Shown here piece by piece: positions 27,638 through 37,044 of a DNA stretch of 64,000 nt. The translations under genes and the position numbers were made by a program. How positions within the stretch are numbered: the first letter of the stretch is position 1; the number at the start of each line of letters is the position of its first letter. The DNA is from AP-15 sp963755435 (GTDB taxonomy: Bacteria; Pseudomonadota; Alphaproteobacteria; ATCC43930; CGMCC-115725): positions 248,001 to 312,000 of the forward strand of contig CAVWJX010000003.1 of NCBI GenBank assembly GCA_963755435.1, given 5' to 3'. Below the pieces are notes generated by a model that was not told the DNA's origin, did no database searches, and saw nothing but the letters and a program-made list of their open reading frames with translations.

Positions 27638-28843
27638 ATGCCGAGCGTGAGCGGAGCCGCGCCGTTCATCTTTGTCGTCGCCGCCGAGCCCTCGGGCGAC
27701 GCACTGGGCGCCGGGCTGATCGCCGCATTGCGAGAGCGCACCGGTGGCAATTTGCGGGTCGCCGGGGTCGGCGGCGAGCGCATGCGCGACGAGGGTCTCG
27801 CCAGCCTGGTGCCGCTTGACGAGCTCGCGGTAATCGGGGTGGCCGAGGTGTTGCCGCGGGCGTTTGCGATCCTGCGCCGGGTACGCGAAACGGTCGCGGC
27901 GATCCGCGCGCAACGGCCCGATGCGGTGGTGACGATTGACAGCTCGGGGTTCAGCTGGCGGATTGCCCAGCGGCTGCGTCGCCACGGCGAAACCCTGCCG
28001 CTCGTGCACTATGTGGCGCCGATGGTCTGGGCGTGGCGCGCCGGACGGGCGCGACGGGTGGCGCGCTGGTACGACCACATGATGGCCCTCTTTCCGTTCG
28101 AGCCGCCCTATTTCGCGCGGGTCGGGCTCGCCTGCAGCTATGTCGGCCACCCGGTGCTCGACAGCGGCGCCGATCGCGGCGACGGCACGCAGTTTCGCGC
28201 CGCGCACGGGCTCGGCCGCGATGAATTGCTGATCTCGGTCTTGCCGGGCAGCCGCGGCGGCGAGGTGCGCCGGCTGCTGCCGATCTTCGCCGCGGCGCTG
28301 CGCCGTCTGGAGCAGCGCATCGGGCCGTTCCGCGTCGCCGTGCCGACCGTGGCGACGGTCGCGTCGAGCGTTGCCGAGGCCGTACGCGGCTGGCCCGGCG
28401 CACCGATCCTGGTGCGACAAACGCAGGACAAATACGACGCCTTTGCCGCGAGCCGTGCCGCCCTCGCCGCCTCGGGCTCGGTCGCGCTCGAGCTGGCGAT
28501 GGCGCGGCTGCCGATGGTCGTCGCCTATCGCTTGAACCCGCTGACCGAGGCGCTGCTCGACCGGGTGGTGAAGGTGCGGCAGGTCAACCTCGTCAACCTG
28601 CTGCTCGAACAGCCTCTGGTTTGCGAATTGCTGCGCGGCGAATGCACGCCCGAACGCCTCGCCGCCGAGCTGGCCCGGCTGGTGCGGGACGAACCGGTTC
28701 GCGCCGCCCACCAGGCGGGGTATGATACGGCGATGCGGCGCCTCGGGGCGGGTGACCGGTCGCCGAGCCTGCGGGCCGCCGATCAGGTTCTCGCCATTGT
28801 CGCGGCGCGCCGCTGCGGCGGCTCCGCATCCCCGGCACCCTGA
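27638..28843 (+). CDS. lpxB: Lipid-A-disaccharide synthase
   Basis: 401 residues, GT19 glycosyltransferase. It joins UDP-diacylglucosamine and lipid X. Motifs: VAAEPSGDALGAGLI at the N-terminus, IDSSGFSWRIA, HYVAPMVWAWR, LPGSRGGEVRRLLP (nucleotide site), and ALAASGSVALELAM. Two bases after lpxI; last gene of the lipid A run. The C-terminal ~25 residues are Ala/Arg-rich. Confidence 0.96.
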   Translation: MPSVSGAAPFIFVVAAEPSGDALGAGLIAALRERTGGNLRVAGVGGERMRDEGLASLVPLDELAVIGVAEVLPRAFAILRRVRETVAAIRAQRPDAVVTIDSSGFSWRIAQRLRRHGETLPLVHYVAPMVWAWRAGRARRVARWYDHMMALFPFEPPYFARVGLACSYVGHPVLDSGADRGDGTQFRAAHGLGRDELLISVLPGSRGGEVRRLLPIFAAALRRLEQRIGPFRVAVPTVATVASSVAEAVRGWPGAPILVRQTQDKYDAFAASRAALAASGSVALELAMARLPMVVAYRLNPLTEALLDRVVKVRQVNLVNLLLEQPLVCELLRGECTPERLAAELARLVRDEPVRAAHQAGYDTAMRRLGAGDRSPSLRAADQVLAIVAARRCGGSASPAP

Positions 28844-28855
28844 CGGAGAAATCCC

Positions 28856-29299
28856 ATGGCCGTGACCAATGTTCCCGAAACCGCCGCCCAGCCGGCGGCC
28901 GAGACCGACAAGTACCGCTATCTGCACACGATGATCCGGGTCCGCGACCTCGACAAGTCGCTGAAATTCTACACCGAGCAGCTCGGCATGAAATTGCTGC
29001 GCAAGCGCGATTACCCGACCGGCAAGTTCACCCTCGCCTTTGTCGGCTACGGCGACGAGGCCGCCAACACGGTGCTCGAGCTGACCCATAACTGGGAGCA
29101 GGCCGAGCCCTATGCGTTGGGCAGTGCGTTCGGCCATTTGGCGCTCGGCGTGCCCGATGTCTACAAGGCCTGCGAGCAGCTCGGTGCCGCCGGCGTCAAG
29201 ATCCCGCGCCCGGCCGGCCCGATGGCGCATGGCGGCTCGGTCATCGCCTTTATCGAAGACCCCGACGGCTACCGCATCGAGCTGGTGCAGCGCCCGTAA
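28856..29299 (+). CDS. gloA: Lactoylglutathione lyase (glyoxalase I)
   Basis: 147 residues. It converts the methylglyoxal-glutathione adduct to S-lactoylglutathione. HTMIRVRDLDKSLKFYTEQL supplies the first metal ligand His; the second half has ELTHNW, FGHLALGVPDV and IEDPDGYRIELVQ with the catalytic Glu. A 20-residue Ala/Pro head precedes the domain. ACGGAGAAA lies before the ATG. It follows lpxB closely and may share its transcript, ending at the hairpin at 29321. Confidence 0.95.
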   Translation: MAVTNVPETAAQPAAETDKYRYLHTMIRVRDLDKSLKFYTEQLGMKLLRKRDYPTGKFTLAFVGYGDEAANTVLELTHNWEQAEPYALGSAFGHLALGVPDVYKACEQLGAAGVKIPRPAGPMAHGGSVIAFIEDPDGYRIELVQRP

Positions 29300-29320
29300 C
29301 GTAAAGCCCCTCACCCCGAT

Positions 29321-29347
29321 CCTCTCCCGCAATCAATGCGGGAGAGG
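29321..29347. terminator. Perfect hairpin between convergent genes
   Basis: CCTCTCCCGC (29321-29330), loop AATCAAT, GCGGGAGAGG (29338-29347): ten perfect pairs. It lies between the convergent gloA and amidohydrolase genes, so it can serve both strands. There is no T-run; the sequence also resembles dispersed intergenic palindromes of alphaproteobacteria. Confidence 0.5.
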
Positions 29348-29395
29348 GGCACCCGTCGCGGCAGCGACGGCCGGGTCAGGGCCGTGCCGCGCCGG

Positions 29396-31096
29396 TCAGC
29401 CGTGGTTGGCGTGGTAGTAGCTGTTGCGCAGCACCCGGCCCGGCAGTGCGCCGGTGTGCTTGCCTTCGCTATACAGCACCTGGCCATTGACGACCGTGGC
29501 GAAGATGCCCTCGGCCGGCTCCTTGATGCGCCACGCACCCTTCGGGAAGTCGCGCACTACCACCTCCTGGCCGCACTTGACGGTGGCGGGGTCGAAGATC
29601 ACGACATCGGCGGCCATGCCGGGGCGCAGGAGTCCGCGGTCATAGAGCCCAAAGGTCGAGGCGCTGTCGAAGGTCAGCCGGCGCACCGCCTGCTCGAGGG
29701 TCATCACCTGCTTCTCGCGCACCCATTCGCCGAGCAGCTTGGTCAGATAGCCATAGCCGCCGTGGAACTGGACGTGCGCGCCGCCGTCGCCGAGCCCGAT
29801 CACCGCGTTCGGGTGGGTCAGGATCTTGGTCAGTGCCTCGTCGTCGACATTGTTCTCAGCCTGCAGGAACCGGGTTTCGAGCTTTTCCTCGACGACCAGG
29901 TCGAGAAAGGCGTCGATGACCCGCTTGTTCTGCGCCTCGGCGATCTGGCCGATCGACTTGAACTGCATCCACTTGTTCTTTTCGAGCGCCGGCTCGTTGA
30001 CCCACATATAGTTCCACCAGGTCTTTGAAAAGCCGACCGCGGTGTCGGGCTTGTTGACCACCGACTCTTCGTGGAGCTTGGCGCGGATCTCCGGGTCGGC
30101 ATAGGCCTTCATCTTCGCCTCGTCCGACGATAACAGGATCGGGTGCCAGGTCGGCAGGCCGCGGAACACCTGGCAGTTCTTCATCGTGAAGTCCTGGGTG
30201 ACCCGGTTCGGGCTGCACATCGGGTAGGCGCGGATGCCCAGTGCCGCGGTTTCCTCGACCCGCGCCATGTGCGTCTTCCATTCGTTGGGCTTGCGCATCG
30301 TCTGCGACAGGCTGTTGTAGACGACCGTCCGTCCGGTCGCCTCGGCCAGACGCCGGATCATGCCGTCCTTCAGCTCGACATACTGGCCGCCGCCGGCCTG
30401 GATCGTGCCGGTGCTCATCTCGCGCAGCACGTCGCCAAGCGCGAAGATCTCCTTTTCGTCGGCCCACAGCGCCGGGATGTGCACGCCCTGCGGATCGTAA
30501 TGGCCCTGCTCGCGCGACACCGAGAGGCCGAGCGCCCCGGCCTTCATGCCGTCGCGAACCACATCCTGCATCGCCTTGATCTGATTATCGGATGCGCCCG
30601 GCTTCTGGCAATCGTCGCCCATCACATAATGGCGCACCGCGGTGTGGCCGATCAAATTGCCGACATTGATGCCGAGGCATTTGTCGAGATGGTCCATGTA
30701 CTGGCCGGTCGTTTCCCAATCGAAATTGACCGTGCGCAGCACATCCATCGGGATCGCTTCGACATAGGACAGGAACTCGGCCAGCCGCTCCTCGGTGCCC
30801 TTCCTCACCGGGGCCAAGGACAGCGAGCAATTGCCGAAGATCACAGTGGTGGCGCCGTGCTCGGGCGAGAAGGTGCAGAGCGGGTCCCAGGTGACCTGGG
30901 CGTCGTAGTGGCAATGATTGTCGATGAAACCCGGGGCGACGGCGCGGCCCTCGGCATCGATGGTCTGCTCGGCCGGACCACTCAACTTGCCGATTTCGAC
31001 GATCTTGCCGTTCTTGATGCCGATATCACCGCGGAACGCCGGCATCCCCGAGCCATCGACTACGAGCCCGTTTTTGATCAGCAGATCATAGGCCAT
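29396..31096 (-). CDS. D-aminoacylase-type amidohydrolase
   Basis: 566 residues from ATG 31096, which follows GAAAGGAACA; an upstream in-frame extension is rejected. Amidohydrolase superfamily: DLLIKNGLVVDGSG head, metal-binding HCHYDAQ near residue 65, GNCSLSLAPV, NLIGHTAVRHYVMGDD, and the late Asp in LGDGGAHVQFHGGYG. The C-terminal beta part (GMAADVVIFDPATV) is standard for N-acyl-D-amino-acid deacylases. The true substrate is uncertain; the family acts on N-acyl-D-amino acids or cyclic amides. Confidence 0.88.
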   Translation of the reverse strand: MAYDLLIKNGLVVDGSGMPAFRGDIGIKNGKIVEIGKLSGPAEQTIDAEGRAVAPGFIDNHCHYDAQVTWDPLCTFSPEHGATTVIFGNCSLSLAPVRKGTEERLAEFLSYVEAIPMDVLRTVNFDWETTGQYMDHLDKCLGINVGNLIGHTAVRHYVMGDDCQKPGASDNQIKAMQDVVRDGMKAGALGLSVSREQGHYDPQGVHIPALWADEKEIFALGDVLREMSTGTIQAGGGQYVELKDGMIRRLAEATGRTVVYNSLSQTMRKPNEWKTHMARVEETAALGIRAYPMCSPNRVTQDFTMKNCQVFRGLPTWHPILLSSDEAKMKAYADPEIRAKLHEESVVNKPDTAVGFSKTWWNYMWVNEPALEKNKWMQFKSIGQIAEAQNKRVIDAFLDLVVEEKLETRFLQAENNVDDEALTKILTHPNAVIGLGDGGAHVQFHGGYGYLTKLLGEWVREKQVMTLEQAVRRLTFDSASTFGLYDRGLLRPGMAADVVIFDPATVKCGQEVVVRDFPKGAWRIKEPAEGIFATVVNGQVLYSEGKHTGALPGRVLRNSYYHANHG

Positions 31097-31353
31097 CGAT
31101 TGTTCCTTTCTGCAGCGAGGGCCGCATGCCGCGACCCGGAGAACTCGTGCGAAGTGTACGCGCTTGGGCTCCGGACACAACGCCGCAGCGGCGCCAAAGC
31201 AGCGGCCGAGCCATGTTCCCGGCGCGGGGGTGCCAATCGCAAATAGACGCGGGCGCCGGGCCGGGCAAATGGTCCACGAAGCCCGGCTTCGTGCTAAAGG
31301 CTGTCGCCCGCTCTGCTAAGCCGGCGCCGACTTTCGAGGGAGCCCTTAAGATC

Positions 31354-32259
31354 ATGACCCTGTCCAGCGAGGAATATCGCGAGCACCTGAAATCGACCTC
31401 GGTCCGCGCCGGCTTCAGTTTTGCCGAGGTGGCCTTGCCGGCCGAGCACGACGTCGTGATCGGCGAGCTGCGCTTTCGCTACCTCGATTGGGGCCATCCG
31501 GGGCTGCGTCCGATCCTGTTTCTGCACGGCGGCGCCTTGACCGCGCATACCTGGGATTTGTGCTGCCTCGCACTGCGCGACGAATACCATTGCATGGCCC
31601 TCGACCAGCGCGGCCACGGCGACACCGACTGGGCGCCCGATGCCGATTATTCGCTCGCCGCCCAACGCGAGGATGTGAAGGGCATCGCCGATGCGCTCGG
31701 GCTCGAAGGCTTCGTGCTGGTCGGCATGTCGATGGGCGCGATCAACGCGCTCGCCTATGCGATCCAGTACCCCGAGACGCTATCGGCGCTGGTGATGATC
31801 GATGCCGGGCCGAATATGCGGCGCCCCGGCTCGACCCGGATCCGCGACTTCGTCAATGGCGGCGCCGAGCCGGCCTCGCTCGAAGCGATCATCGAGCGCG
31901 CCCTCGCCTTCAACCCGCGGCGCGATCCGGTAATCCTGCGGCGCAGCCTGATGCACAATCTGCGGCAGCAGCCCGATGGCAACTGGACCTGGAAATACGA
32001 CCGGCGGCGCTTCCAGCAGATGGGCGGCGACCGGAACGCAACCGAGCGGCAGAAACTGGCTGACGGGCTCGCCCAGATCGCCTGCCCGACCCTGGTGGTG
32101 CGCGGCGCCGATAGCGACGTGTTCCACGACGAGGATGCCGAGCGGCTGGCGGCCGGTCTCCCCGACGGGCGCTGGATCAAAATCCCCAACGCGGGCCACA
32201 CCGTGCAGGGCGACAACCCGAAGGCTCTGGCGGCGGCTTTGCGCGAATTCCTCGGCTGA
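31354..32259 (+). CDS. Alpha/beta hydrolase
   Basis: 301 residues from ATG 31354, preceded by GAGGGAG; the longer frame from 31126 has no ribosome site and overlaps the amidohydrolase promoter. Oxyanion loop HGGALTAHTWD, nucleophile Ser in GMSMGAINAL, acid Asp in RGADSDVFHDEDA, and the His in NAGHTVQGDNP complete the triad. Substrate unknown; the divergent amidohydrolase suggests a shared amide/ester degradation role, which is inference. Confidence 0.88.
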   Translation: MTLSSEEYREHLKSTSVRAGFSFAEVALPAEHDVVIGELRFRYLDWGHPGLRPILFLHGGALTAHTWDLCCLALRDEYHCMALDQRGHGDTDWAPDADYSLAAQREDVKGIADALGLEGFVLVGMSMGAINALAYAIQYPETLSALVMIDAGPNMRRPGSTRIRDFVNGGAEPASLEAIIERALAFNPRRDPVILRRSLMHNLRQQPDGNWTWKYDRRRFQQMGGDRNATERQKLADGLAQIACPTLVVRGADSDVFHDEDAERLAAGLPDGRWIKIPNAGHTVQGDNPKALAAALREFLG

Positions 32260-32280
32260 GCCGAGGCCCCGGCTGCCGCC

Positions 32281-33322
32281 TCAGGCGAGGGTGAGCTTGC
32301 GGATGCGGTGGTTTTCGGTGTCGCCGATATAGAGCGCGCCGTCGGGACCCTGGGCGATGCCGTGCGGGCGGCCGAGCCCGGCTTGGCGCGCCGGGCCACC
32401 ATCGCCCTCGCCGCCCTTATGGCCGCCGGCGATGGTTTCGACGATGCCGCTCGCGAGATCGATCCGGCGGATCGCGTGGTTCTCGGTGTCGACGATCAAC
32501 ACATCGCCATTGCTGTCGATCGCCATCTCTTTAGGCGCGTCGAACACCGCGGCGAGCGCCGCGCCGCCATCGCCGCTATAGCCGCGCGCACCGGTGCCGG
32601 CCACCCGCGTGATCGCGCTGGTCCGGGGATCGACCGCGCGCAGGCTGCTGCCCTGGCGCTCAAGGATATAGACGCGCCCGTCGGCGGCGACCTTGACCGC
32701 GCGCGCGCCCCACACCGCCGCCGCCGCGGCCGGGCCGCCGTCGCCGGTGTGCGCCGCCTCGCCGGTGCCGGCGAAGGTCGCGATCGTGCCCGCCGCGAGA
32801 TCAACGGCGCGCACCCGATTGTCGGCGACATCGGCGATATAGAGATGCCGCTCCGCCGGGTCGAAGCCGAGCCCGTTGGGTTCGACCAGCCCGGCGCGCG
32901 CAGCCGGCCCGCCATCGCCCGAATACCCGCTGCTGCCGTTGCCGGCAAAGGTGGTGACGATGCCCGAGGCGGCGTCGATCCGGCGCACGCAGTGATTGTG
33001 TCGGTCGGCGACATAGATGTTGCCGGCGCGGTCGAGCGCGATGCCGTAGGGCTCGTTGAACGCCGCCAGCGGCGGCTGGTCCGCCATCGCCGCTATAGCC
33101 CGCCTCACCACTGCCGGCGAGCGTGGTGATGACCCCGGTGCGCGCGTCGACGCGGCGGATGCGGTGGTTGAAGGTATCGGAGAAATAAAGGTGGCCAGCC
33201 CGGTCGAAGCCGATATCGAACGGCCCGTTCAGCAGCGCTTGCGCCGCCGGTCCGCCGTCGCCGGCAAAGCCGCGCTCGCCGGTGCCGATCGCAGTGGTGA
33301 TGATCCAGGACCGATCCGCCAT
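32281..33322 (-). pseudogene. NHL-repeat beta-propeller protein, frameshifted
   Basis: Six similar repeats of the type FDRAGHLYFSDTFNHRIRRVD followed by GYSGDGGPAA (each ~55 residues) form a propeller. Start at ATG 33322 (MADRSWIITTAIGTG). Between 33066 and 33076 one base too many moves the frame: GEAGYSGDGGPAA then LAAFNEPYGIAL. Corrected length is 346 residues, a whole propeller. No signal peptide and no catalytic motif; such proteins bind ligands or act as lactonase-like sensors. The single clean shift makes a sequence error as likely as true decay. Confidence 0.75.
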
Positions 33323-33400
33323 AAGCCGCTACCCCCGCGCTGCCGGCCGCGATCTTAGCACCGCTTTCCCGCCCGGCGAGCGGCGATGTAAGCTCGGCGG

Positions 33401-34027
33401 ATGACGTCCCGCCGCCTCTGCGCGCTGCGCTCGCTGCCGGTTGCCGCATTCCTGCTCGTGGCGGCGTTGCTGCTTGGCGCGGCCGCACCCTCGCCCGCCG
33501 ATTCCGGGTCGCTCGCCGGGCAATTGCTGATCGCCGCGCCAACGATCGGCGACCCGCGCTTTCATCACGCGGTGATCCTGATGGTGCGGCAGGGCAAGGG
33601 CGGCGCGTTTGGCATCGTCATCAATCGACCGCTCGAACGGCGTTCGATCAAGAGCCTGCTCGAAGCGGCCGGCGATCACACGGCCAACGTCGAGGGCAGC
33701 CTCCTGGTCTTTGACGGCGGCCCGGTGCAGCCGGAGCTTGGCTTTGTACTCCACGGCGCCGATTACCATCGCCCGGATACTCTGGCCATCGCCCCCGATC
33801 TGGCGATGACCGCCGACAAGGAGATCCTGCGCGACATCGGCCATGATCGCGGACCGAAACAGCACCTTTTCGCCTTCGGCTATGCCGGCTGGGGGCCAGG
33901 ACAGCTCGAAGGCGAGATCGCCCGCGGCGACTGGTTCACCACGCCGGGCGACCCGAAGCTGATCTTTGACGACGACCGCGGCAATTTATGGCACGACGCC
34001 ATGGCGCGCCGCACCCGCGAGCTGTGA
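33401..34027 (+). CDS. YqgE/AlgH family protein with a signal peptide
   Basis: 208 residues. YqgE features: LAGQLLIAAPTIGDPRF, AVILMVRQGKGGAFGIVINRP, VFDGGPVQPELGFVLH, and LFAFGYAGWGPGQLEGEIARG. Most YqgE proteins are cytoplasmic and ~190 residues without a leader; here an N-terminal basic-hydrophobic segment (PVAAFLLVAALLLGAAAPS) predicts export. Function in the family is unclear; a role in gene regulation has been proposed for AlgH. The DUF488 gene follows after seven bases. Confidence 0.9.
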   Translation: MTSRRLCALRSLPVAAFLLVAALLLGAAAPSPADSGSLAGQLLIAAPTIGDPRFHHAVILMVRQGKGGAFGIVINRPLERRSIKSLLEAAGDHTANVEGSLLVFDGGPVQPELGFVLHGADYHRPDTLAIAPDLAMTADKEILRDIGHDRGPKQHLFAFGYAGWGPGQLEGEIARGDWFTTPGDPKLIFDDDRGNLWHDAMARRTREL

Positions 34028-34034
34028 ACCCGGC

Positions 34035-34493
34035 ATGGCCGCCGGCAAGACCCTTTATTCGATCGGGTACGAGAAGACCCGGCAGCAGGATTTGATCGCC
34101 GTCCTGAGTGCAGCCGGGGTGGCGACCCTGATCGACGTGCGCGACCGGCCGATCTCGCGCCGGCCGGGCTTTTCCAAGCGCCAGCTGGCCGCCGCTATCG
34201 AGGAAGCCGGCATGCGCTATGTGCACATGCGGGCGCTCGGCACTCCGCCCGAAGGCCGGCTCGCCGGTCGTCGCCGCGAGTGGGATCGGTTCTGGGCGAT
34301 TGTCGCCGACAAGCTTGCCCGCCCCGAAGCCGAGCTCGATCTGGCCGAGACCGCTGCGATCGCCGAGGCCGGGCCGAGTTGCCTCTTGTGCTATGAGGCG
34401 GATTGGCAGGTCTGTCATCGCCGCCGCATCGCCGAGACCCTGGCCGAGCGGCATGGCTTCATGCTGAGCCATCTCGCGGTGCCCGTCCTCTGA
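34035..34493 (+). CDS. DUF488 family protein
   Basis: 152 residues from ATG 34035. The DUF488 pattern is clear: YSIGYEKTRQQDLIAVL, LIDVRDRPISRRPGFSK, YVHMRALGTP, and the Cys/His end LLCYEADWQVCHRRRIAE. The Cys-His pairs are conserved in the family and suggest metal or nucleic acid contact, but its biochemical role is unknown. It is co-directional with the yqgE-like gene and probably co-transcribed. Confidence 0.88.
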   Translation: MAAGKTLYSIGYEKTRQQDLIAVLSAAGVATLIDVRDRPISRRPGFSKRQLAAAIEEAGMRYVHMRALGTPPEGRLAGRRREWDRFWAIVADKLARPEAELDLAETAAIAEAGPSCLLCYEADWQVCHRRRIAETLAERHGFMLSHLAVPVL

Positions 34494-34538
34494 GATCAAG
34501 CTCCCGGTACCGCGCGCCGGAGGTCGCCGGCTCCGTGG

Positions 34539-35192
34539 TCAGCGATAGAATTCGACCCGGGCCTCGCGGAACCAGACGGTGTTGGGCGGTGCCACCGAGA
34601 TCGGCCCGTTGATGCCGAACACCGCAATCTGGAATTTGTCGCCGGCGGCGACCGCGTCGCTGAGCACGAGCCGATTGGGCATGTTGAAGCCCTGGATCGT
34701 CGCCGGGCTCGGCCTGCCGGCGGCGCGCGGCAGCTCGCCGTTGACCCAGATCTCCGCGTAATCGTCGACATTCATCGTCAGCACTGCCTTGGCGCCCGAC
34801 GGATCGAAGCCGGCAATTTCGGCCGGGATCGTCAGCGCCGCCCGAAACCAGATGAACGACACCCGCCCGCCGCCGCGCTTGGCGCCGAGTTCGGTGGCGG
34901 CGATCACCGGCCACGAGGCGTCGTCAAAGCCGCTCTCGCCGGCATGCGGCTCGATGTCGTAGGTGGTCTTGAACTCCGGCATCGCATCGGGGATCGCCGG
35001 CACCTCGACGATCTTCGCCTCCATCGTCTTCCAGCGGGCGCCGAACGCGGCCGACCCCGCCGCGGTCATCAGATCGACCCTGTAGAGCGGCGGCAGCAAA
35101 GGGGCAATGGCCGGCACCACCGGCGCCGCGACGATAGCGGAGGCAGCCGCTGCGGCACGCGCAACCGTTCGATTGGGCTCGTTCTCGGGCAT
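34539..35192 (-). CDS. Jelly-roll (galactose-binding-like) domain protein
   Basis: 217 residues, start ATG 35192 after AAAAGGAGAC. A predicted signal or membrane stretch of Ala/Val residues (12-30) precedes a beta-sandwich with PPLYRVDLMTAAG, TYDIEPHAGESGFDDASWPV, FIWFRAALTIPAEI, VDDYAEIWVNGELPR and VFGINGPISVAPPN. The fold resembles glycosidase carbohydrate-binding domains; I recall it fused in front of SMP-30/gluconolactonase domains in other species. A separate SMP-30-like gene is 2 kb away, which supports a shared substrate. Confidence 0.7.
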   Translation of the reverse strand: MPENEPNRTVARAAAAASAIVAAPVVPAIAPLLPPLYRVDLMTAAGSAAFGARWKTMEAKIVEVPAIPDAMPEFKTTYDIEPHAGESGFDDASWPVIAATELGAKRGGGRVSFIWFRAALTIPAEIAGFDPSGAKAVLTMNVDDYAEIWVNGELPRAAGRPSPATIQGFNMPNRLVLSDAVAAGDKFQIAVFGINGPISVAPPNTVWFREARVEFYR

Positions 35193-35332
35193 CGCCGTCT
35201 CCTTTTCGGTTCGTCGTCGGCGAGCAGCATCAACCGGCGCTTGGCAACGATGCAAGGCGAAACCGCCAGAGAGGCAGATCTGCCGCTTCGGCCGGCTTCA
35301 GGCGAGCCGCCGCACCTCGTGGCGTACGCGAG

Positions 35333-36232
35333 TTAGCGCTCGACGCCGGGCGTAAGCTCGCGGCGCGGGGGCCGGGCGCCGCTGCGGCGCTGCCGTCGGG
35401 GCGGGAACACAACGGCGCGAAACACCGCCGCGCCGGTCACCCCGAGCCCGATCGCCAGCACGATCACCGCCGGGCGCACCCCGGTCGTCAGTGACAGGTC
35501 GGTCTCCAACACCCGCAGCATCGGGGCGTGGAAGGCGAGCCGGAAATAGACCGCTTCGCCGAGTGCCGTGGCGATTGCCGCGACGAGGCTGAGCCCGGCC
35601 ACCCACGCCAGCGCCAGATGACCGCGCACGCCACAGCGCCACAGCAGCAGCCGGTAGCCGAAGAGCCAGAACAGCAGCCCGGCCATGACCGTCGGCTGCC
35701 ACAAATCGAGCTTCGACTGAAAGCAGTAATGAATGACCGCCAGCACCCCGATCAGGTAGACCAGCCGGTGCAGCAACTGCCAGCGCCGGCCGCCGAGGCG
35801 GCGGACCATGCCGTCGGTCGAGGTCGCCGCCAGAGCCGCGAGGCCGAGGAGCGCGGCAAAGCCGATCGTCAGATAGACCCGGTGCACGATCTCGCTGGCG
35901 ACCTTGCCGAGATCAAAGGCTTCGCTCGCCGTATAAAGCGAGAAGTGGATCAGCACATAGGCAAAGGCGGCGACGCCGATCATGCGTCGCACCAGAATGA
36001 GCCGAGGCCATTGCAGCACCTGGCGCAGTGGCGTCACCGCCAAGGCCAGAAAGATCAGCCGGATCGTCCACAGCCCGATTTCGCGCAGCGCCTCGTTGAG
36101 CGGCCGGGCGCCGAGCAGCCCGAAGCCATAGGCATAGGCAACCCATCCGGCCGGGACGAACAGCGCCACAAAAACCGTGAGCTTGAGCGGCGACAGCCGG
36201 CCGCCGTAATCGTTCCATGGAAACATCGCCAA
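35333..36232 (-). CDS. MsrQ-like heme membrane reductase
   Basis: 299 residues, about eight helices. MsrQ/YedZ ferric-reductase-like core: RLIFLALAVTPLRQV, RRMIGVAAFAYVLIHFSLY, a heme-ligand His in LHRLVYLIGVLAVIHYC, and WLFGYRLLLWR. In the MsrPQ system it feeds electrons to the periplasmic methionine sulfoxide reductase MsrP. The protein is ~90 residues longer than E. coli MsrQ at the C-terminus with two further helices. No msrP is nearby. The stop is 25 bases after the partner gene in the same direction. Confidence 0.82.
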   Translation of the reverse strand: MAMFPWNDYGGRLSPLKLTVFVALFVPAGWVAYAYGFGLLGARPLNEALREIGLWTIRLIFLALAVTPLRQVLQWPRLILVRRMIGVAAFAYVLIHFSLYTASEAFDLGKVASEIVHRVYLTIGFAALLGLAALAATSTDGMVRRLGGRRWQLLHRLVYLIGVLAVIHYCFQSKLDLWQPTVMAGLLFWLFGYRLLLWRCGVRGHLALAWVAGLSLVAAIATALGEAVYFRLAFHAPMLRVLETDLSLTTGVRPAVIVLAIGLGVTGAAVFRAVVFPPRRQRRSGARPPRRELTPGVER

Positions 36233-36256
36233 CGCTCCGGCGCCGGCGCATCCCCC

Positions 36257-36868
36257 CTACATCGGCGGCTTGATGCCATTCTTCTCGGCGTAAAGCCGGG
36301 TCGAGGTCAAGCTGCCATCGGGATGCTTCAGCGCGATGACGAAGACGGCGACCCCCGGCTTCAACAGGCTGATGTCGCCCGGCGCTGCAGCCAATATCGG
36401 CACCCCGGGACCAACCATGTATTCGGATTTTCCGCCCTTGAAGGTGACGTGCAGCATCTCGCCCTGCGGAGCCTTGGTGACCGTGCCGACCGTGGCGTTG
36501 GTCATCACGCTGTCCGGCGCCAGATCCCAGGCGAATTGCCGCCCGCCATTGGGCTGCGCCTTGGGAAAGATGCGCACTTCGATCGCGTGGATCTGGCCAT
36601 TCTTGTCCTTGATCCCGGTCGAGGCGACGAAATCGCCGGGCTTGATATCGGCGAGGCTGCGCTTGACCAAGATGTTGACCGTGGCGCCCGGCGCCAACGT
36701 CACGGTCGCCGTCCCGCCATCGCGCTCGGCAACCGTCAGGATGCGGCCGTCGAGCTTCTCGACGGTGCCGCGGATGCGCGCAGGCGTGCCGGCTGGCGCG
36801 GCCTGGACCAAGGCGGGCAGCGCGACAAAGGCGGCGACGACAGCTGCGAGAAATGATGTCCGGCGCAT
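36257..36868 (-). CDS. Secreted DUF5666-like protein
   Basis: 203 residues from ATG 36868 with GGGAGG 10 bases upstream. A signal peptide (FLAAVVAAFVALPALVQA) is followed by a beta-rich domain with the pattern IRGTVEKLDGRILTVAERDG and PGDFVASTGIKDKNGQIHAIEV, typical of DUF5666-like OB-fold domains that occur in metal or redox-related operons. It precedes the MsrQ-like gene and likely shares its transcript, so it may be the periplasmic partner of that reductase; this is inference. Confidence 0.75.
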   Translation of the reverse strand: MRRTSFLAAVVAAFVALPALVQAAPAGTPARIRGTVEKLDGRILTVAERDGGTATVTLAPGATVNILVKRSLADIKPGDFVASTGIKDKNGQIHAIEVRIFPKAQPNGGRQFAWDLAPDSVMTNATVGTVTKAPQGEMLHVTFKGGKSEYMVGPGVPILAAAPGDISLLKPGVAVFVIALKHPDGSLTSTRLYAEKNGIKPPM

Positions 36869-37044
36869 GATTAGACAGCCTCCCTGAACTTTTGTTGCTG
36901 GTTTCAAGGAGCGAGAAATGGTCTCGCTCGATACGGCGTGCGTCTCACATTTCGGTGACCATGCATGACGATGGCCGGGTGGTGGCGCCCTCGAGATCGT
37001 ACGGCTAAGCTCGGCGGGCGAAGCGTCGGAAAGGACACCGGATT

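Noticed and set aside
27458..29332. 624-codon minus-strand ORF opposite lpxB-gloA
   Set aside because: Shadow ORF rich in Arg/His/Gly; both plus-strand genes are certain.
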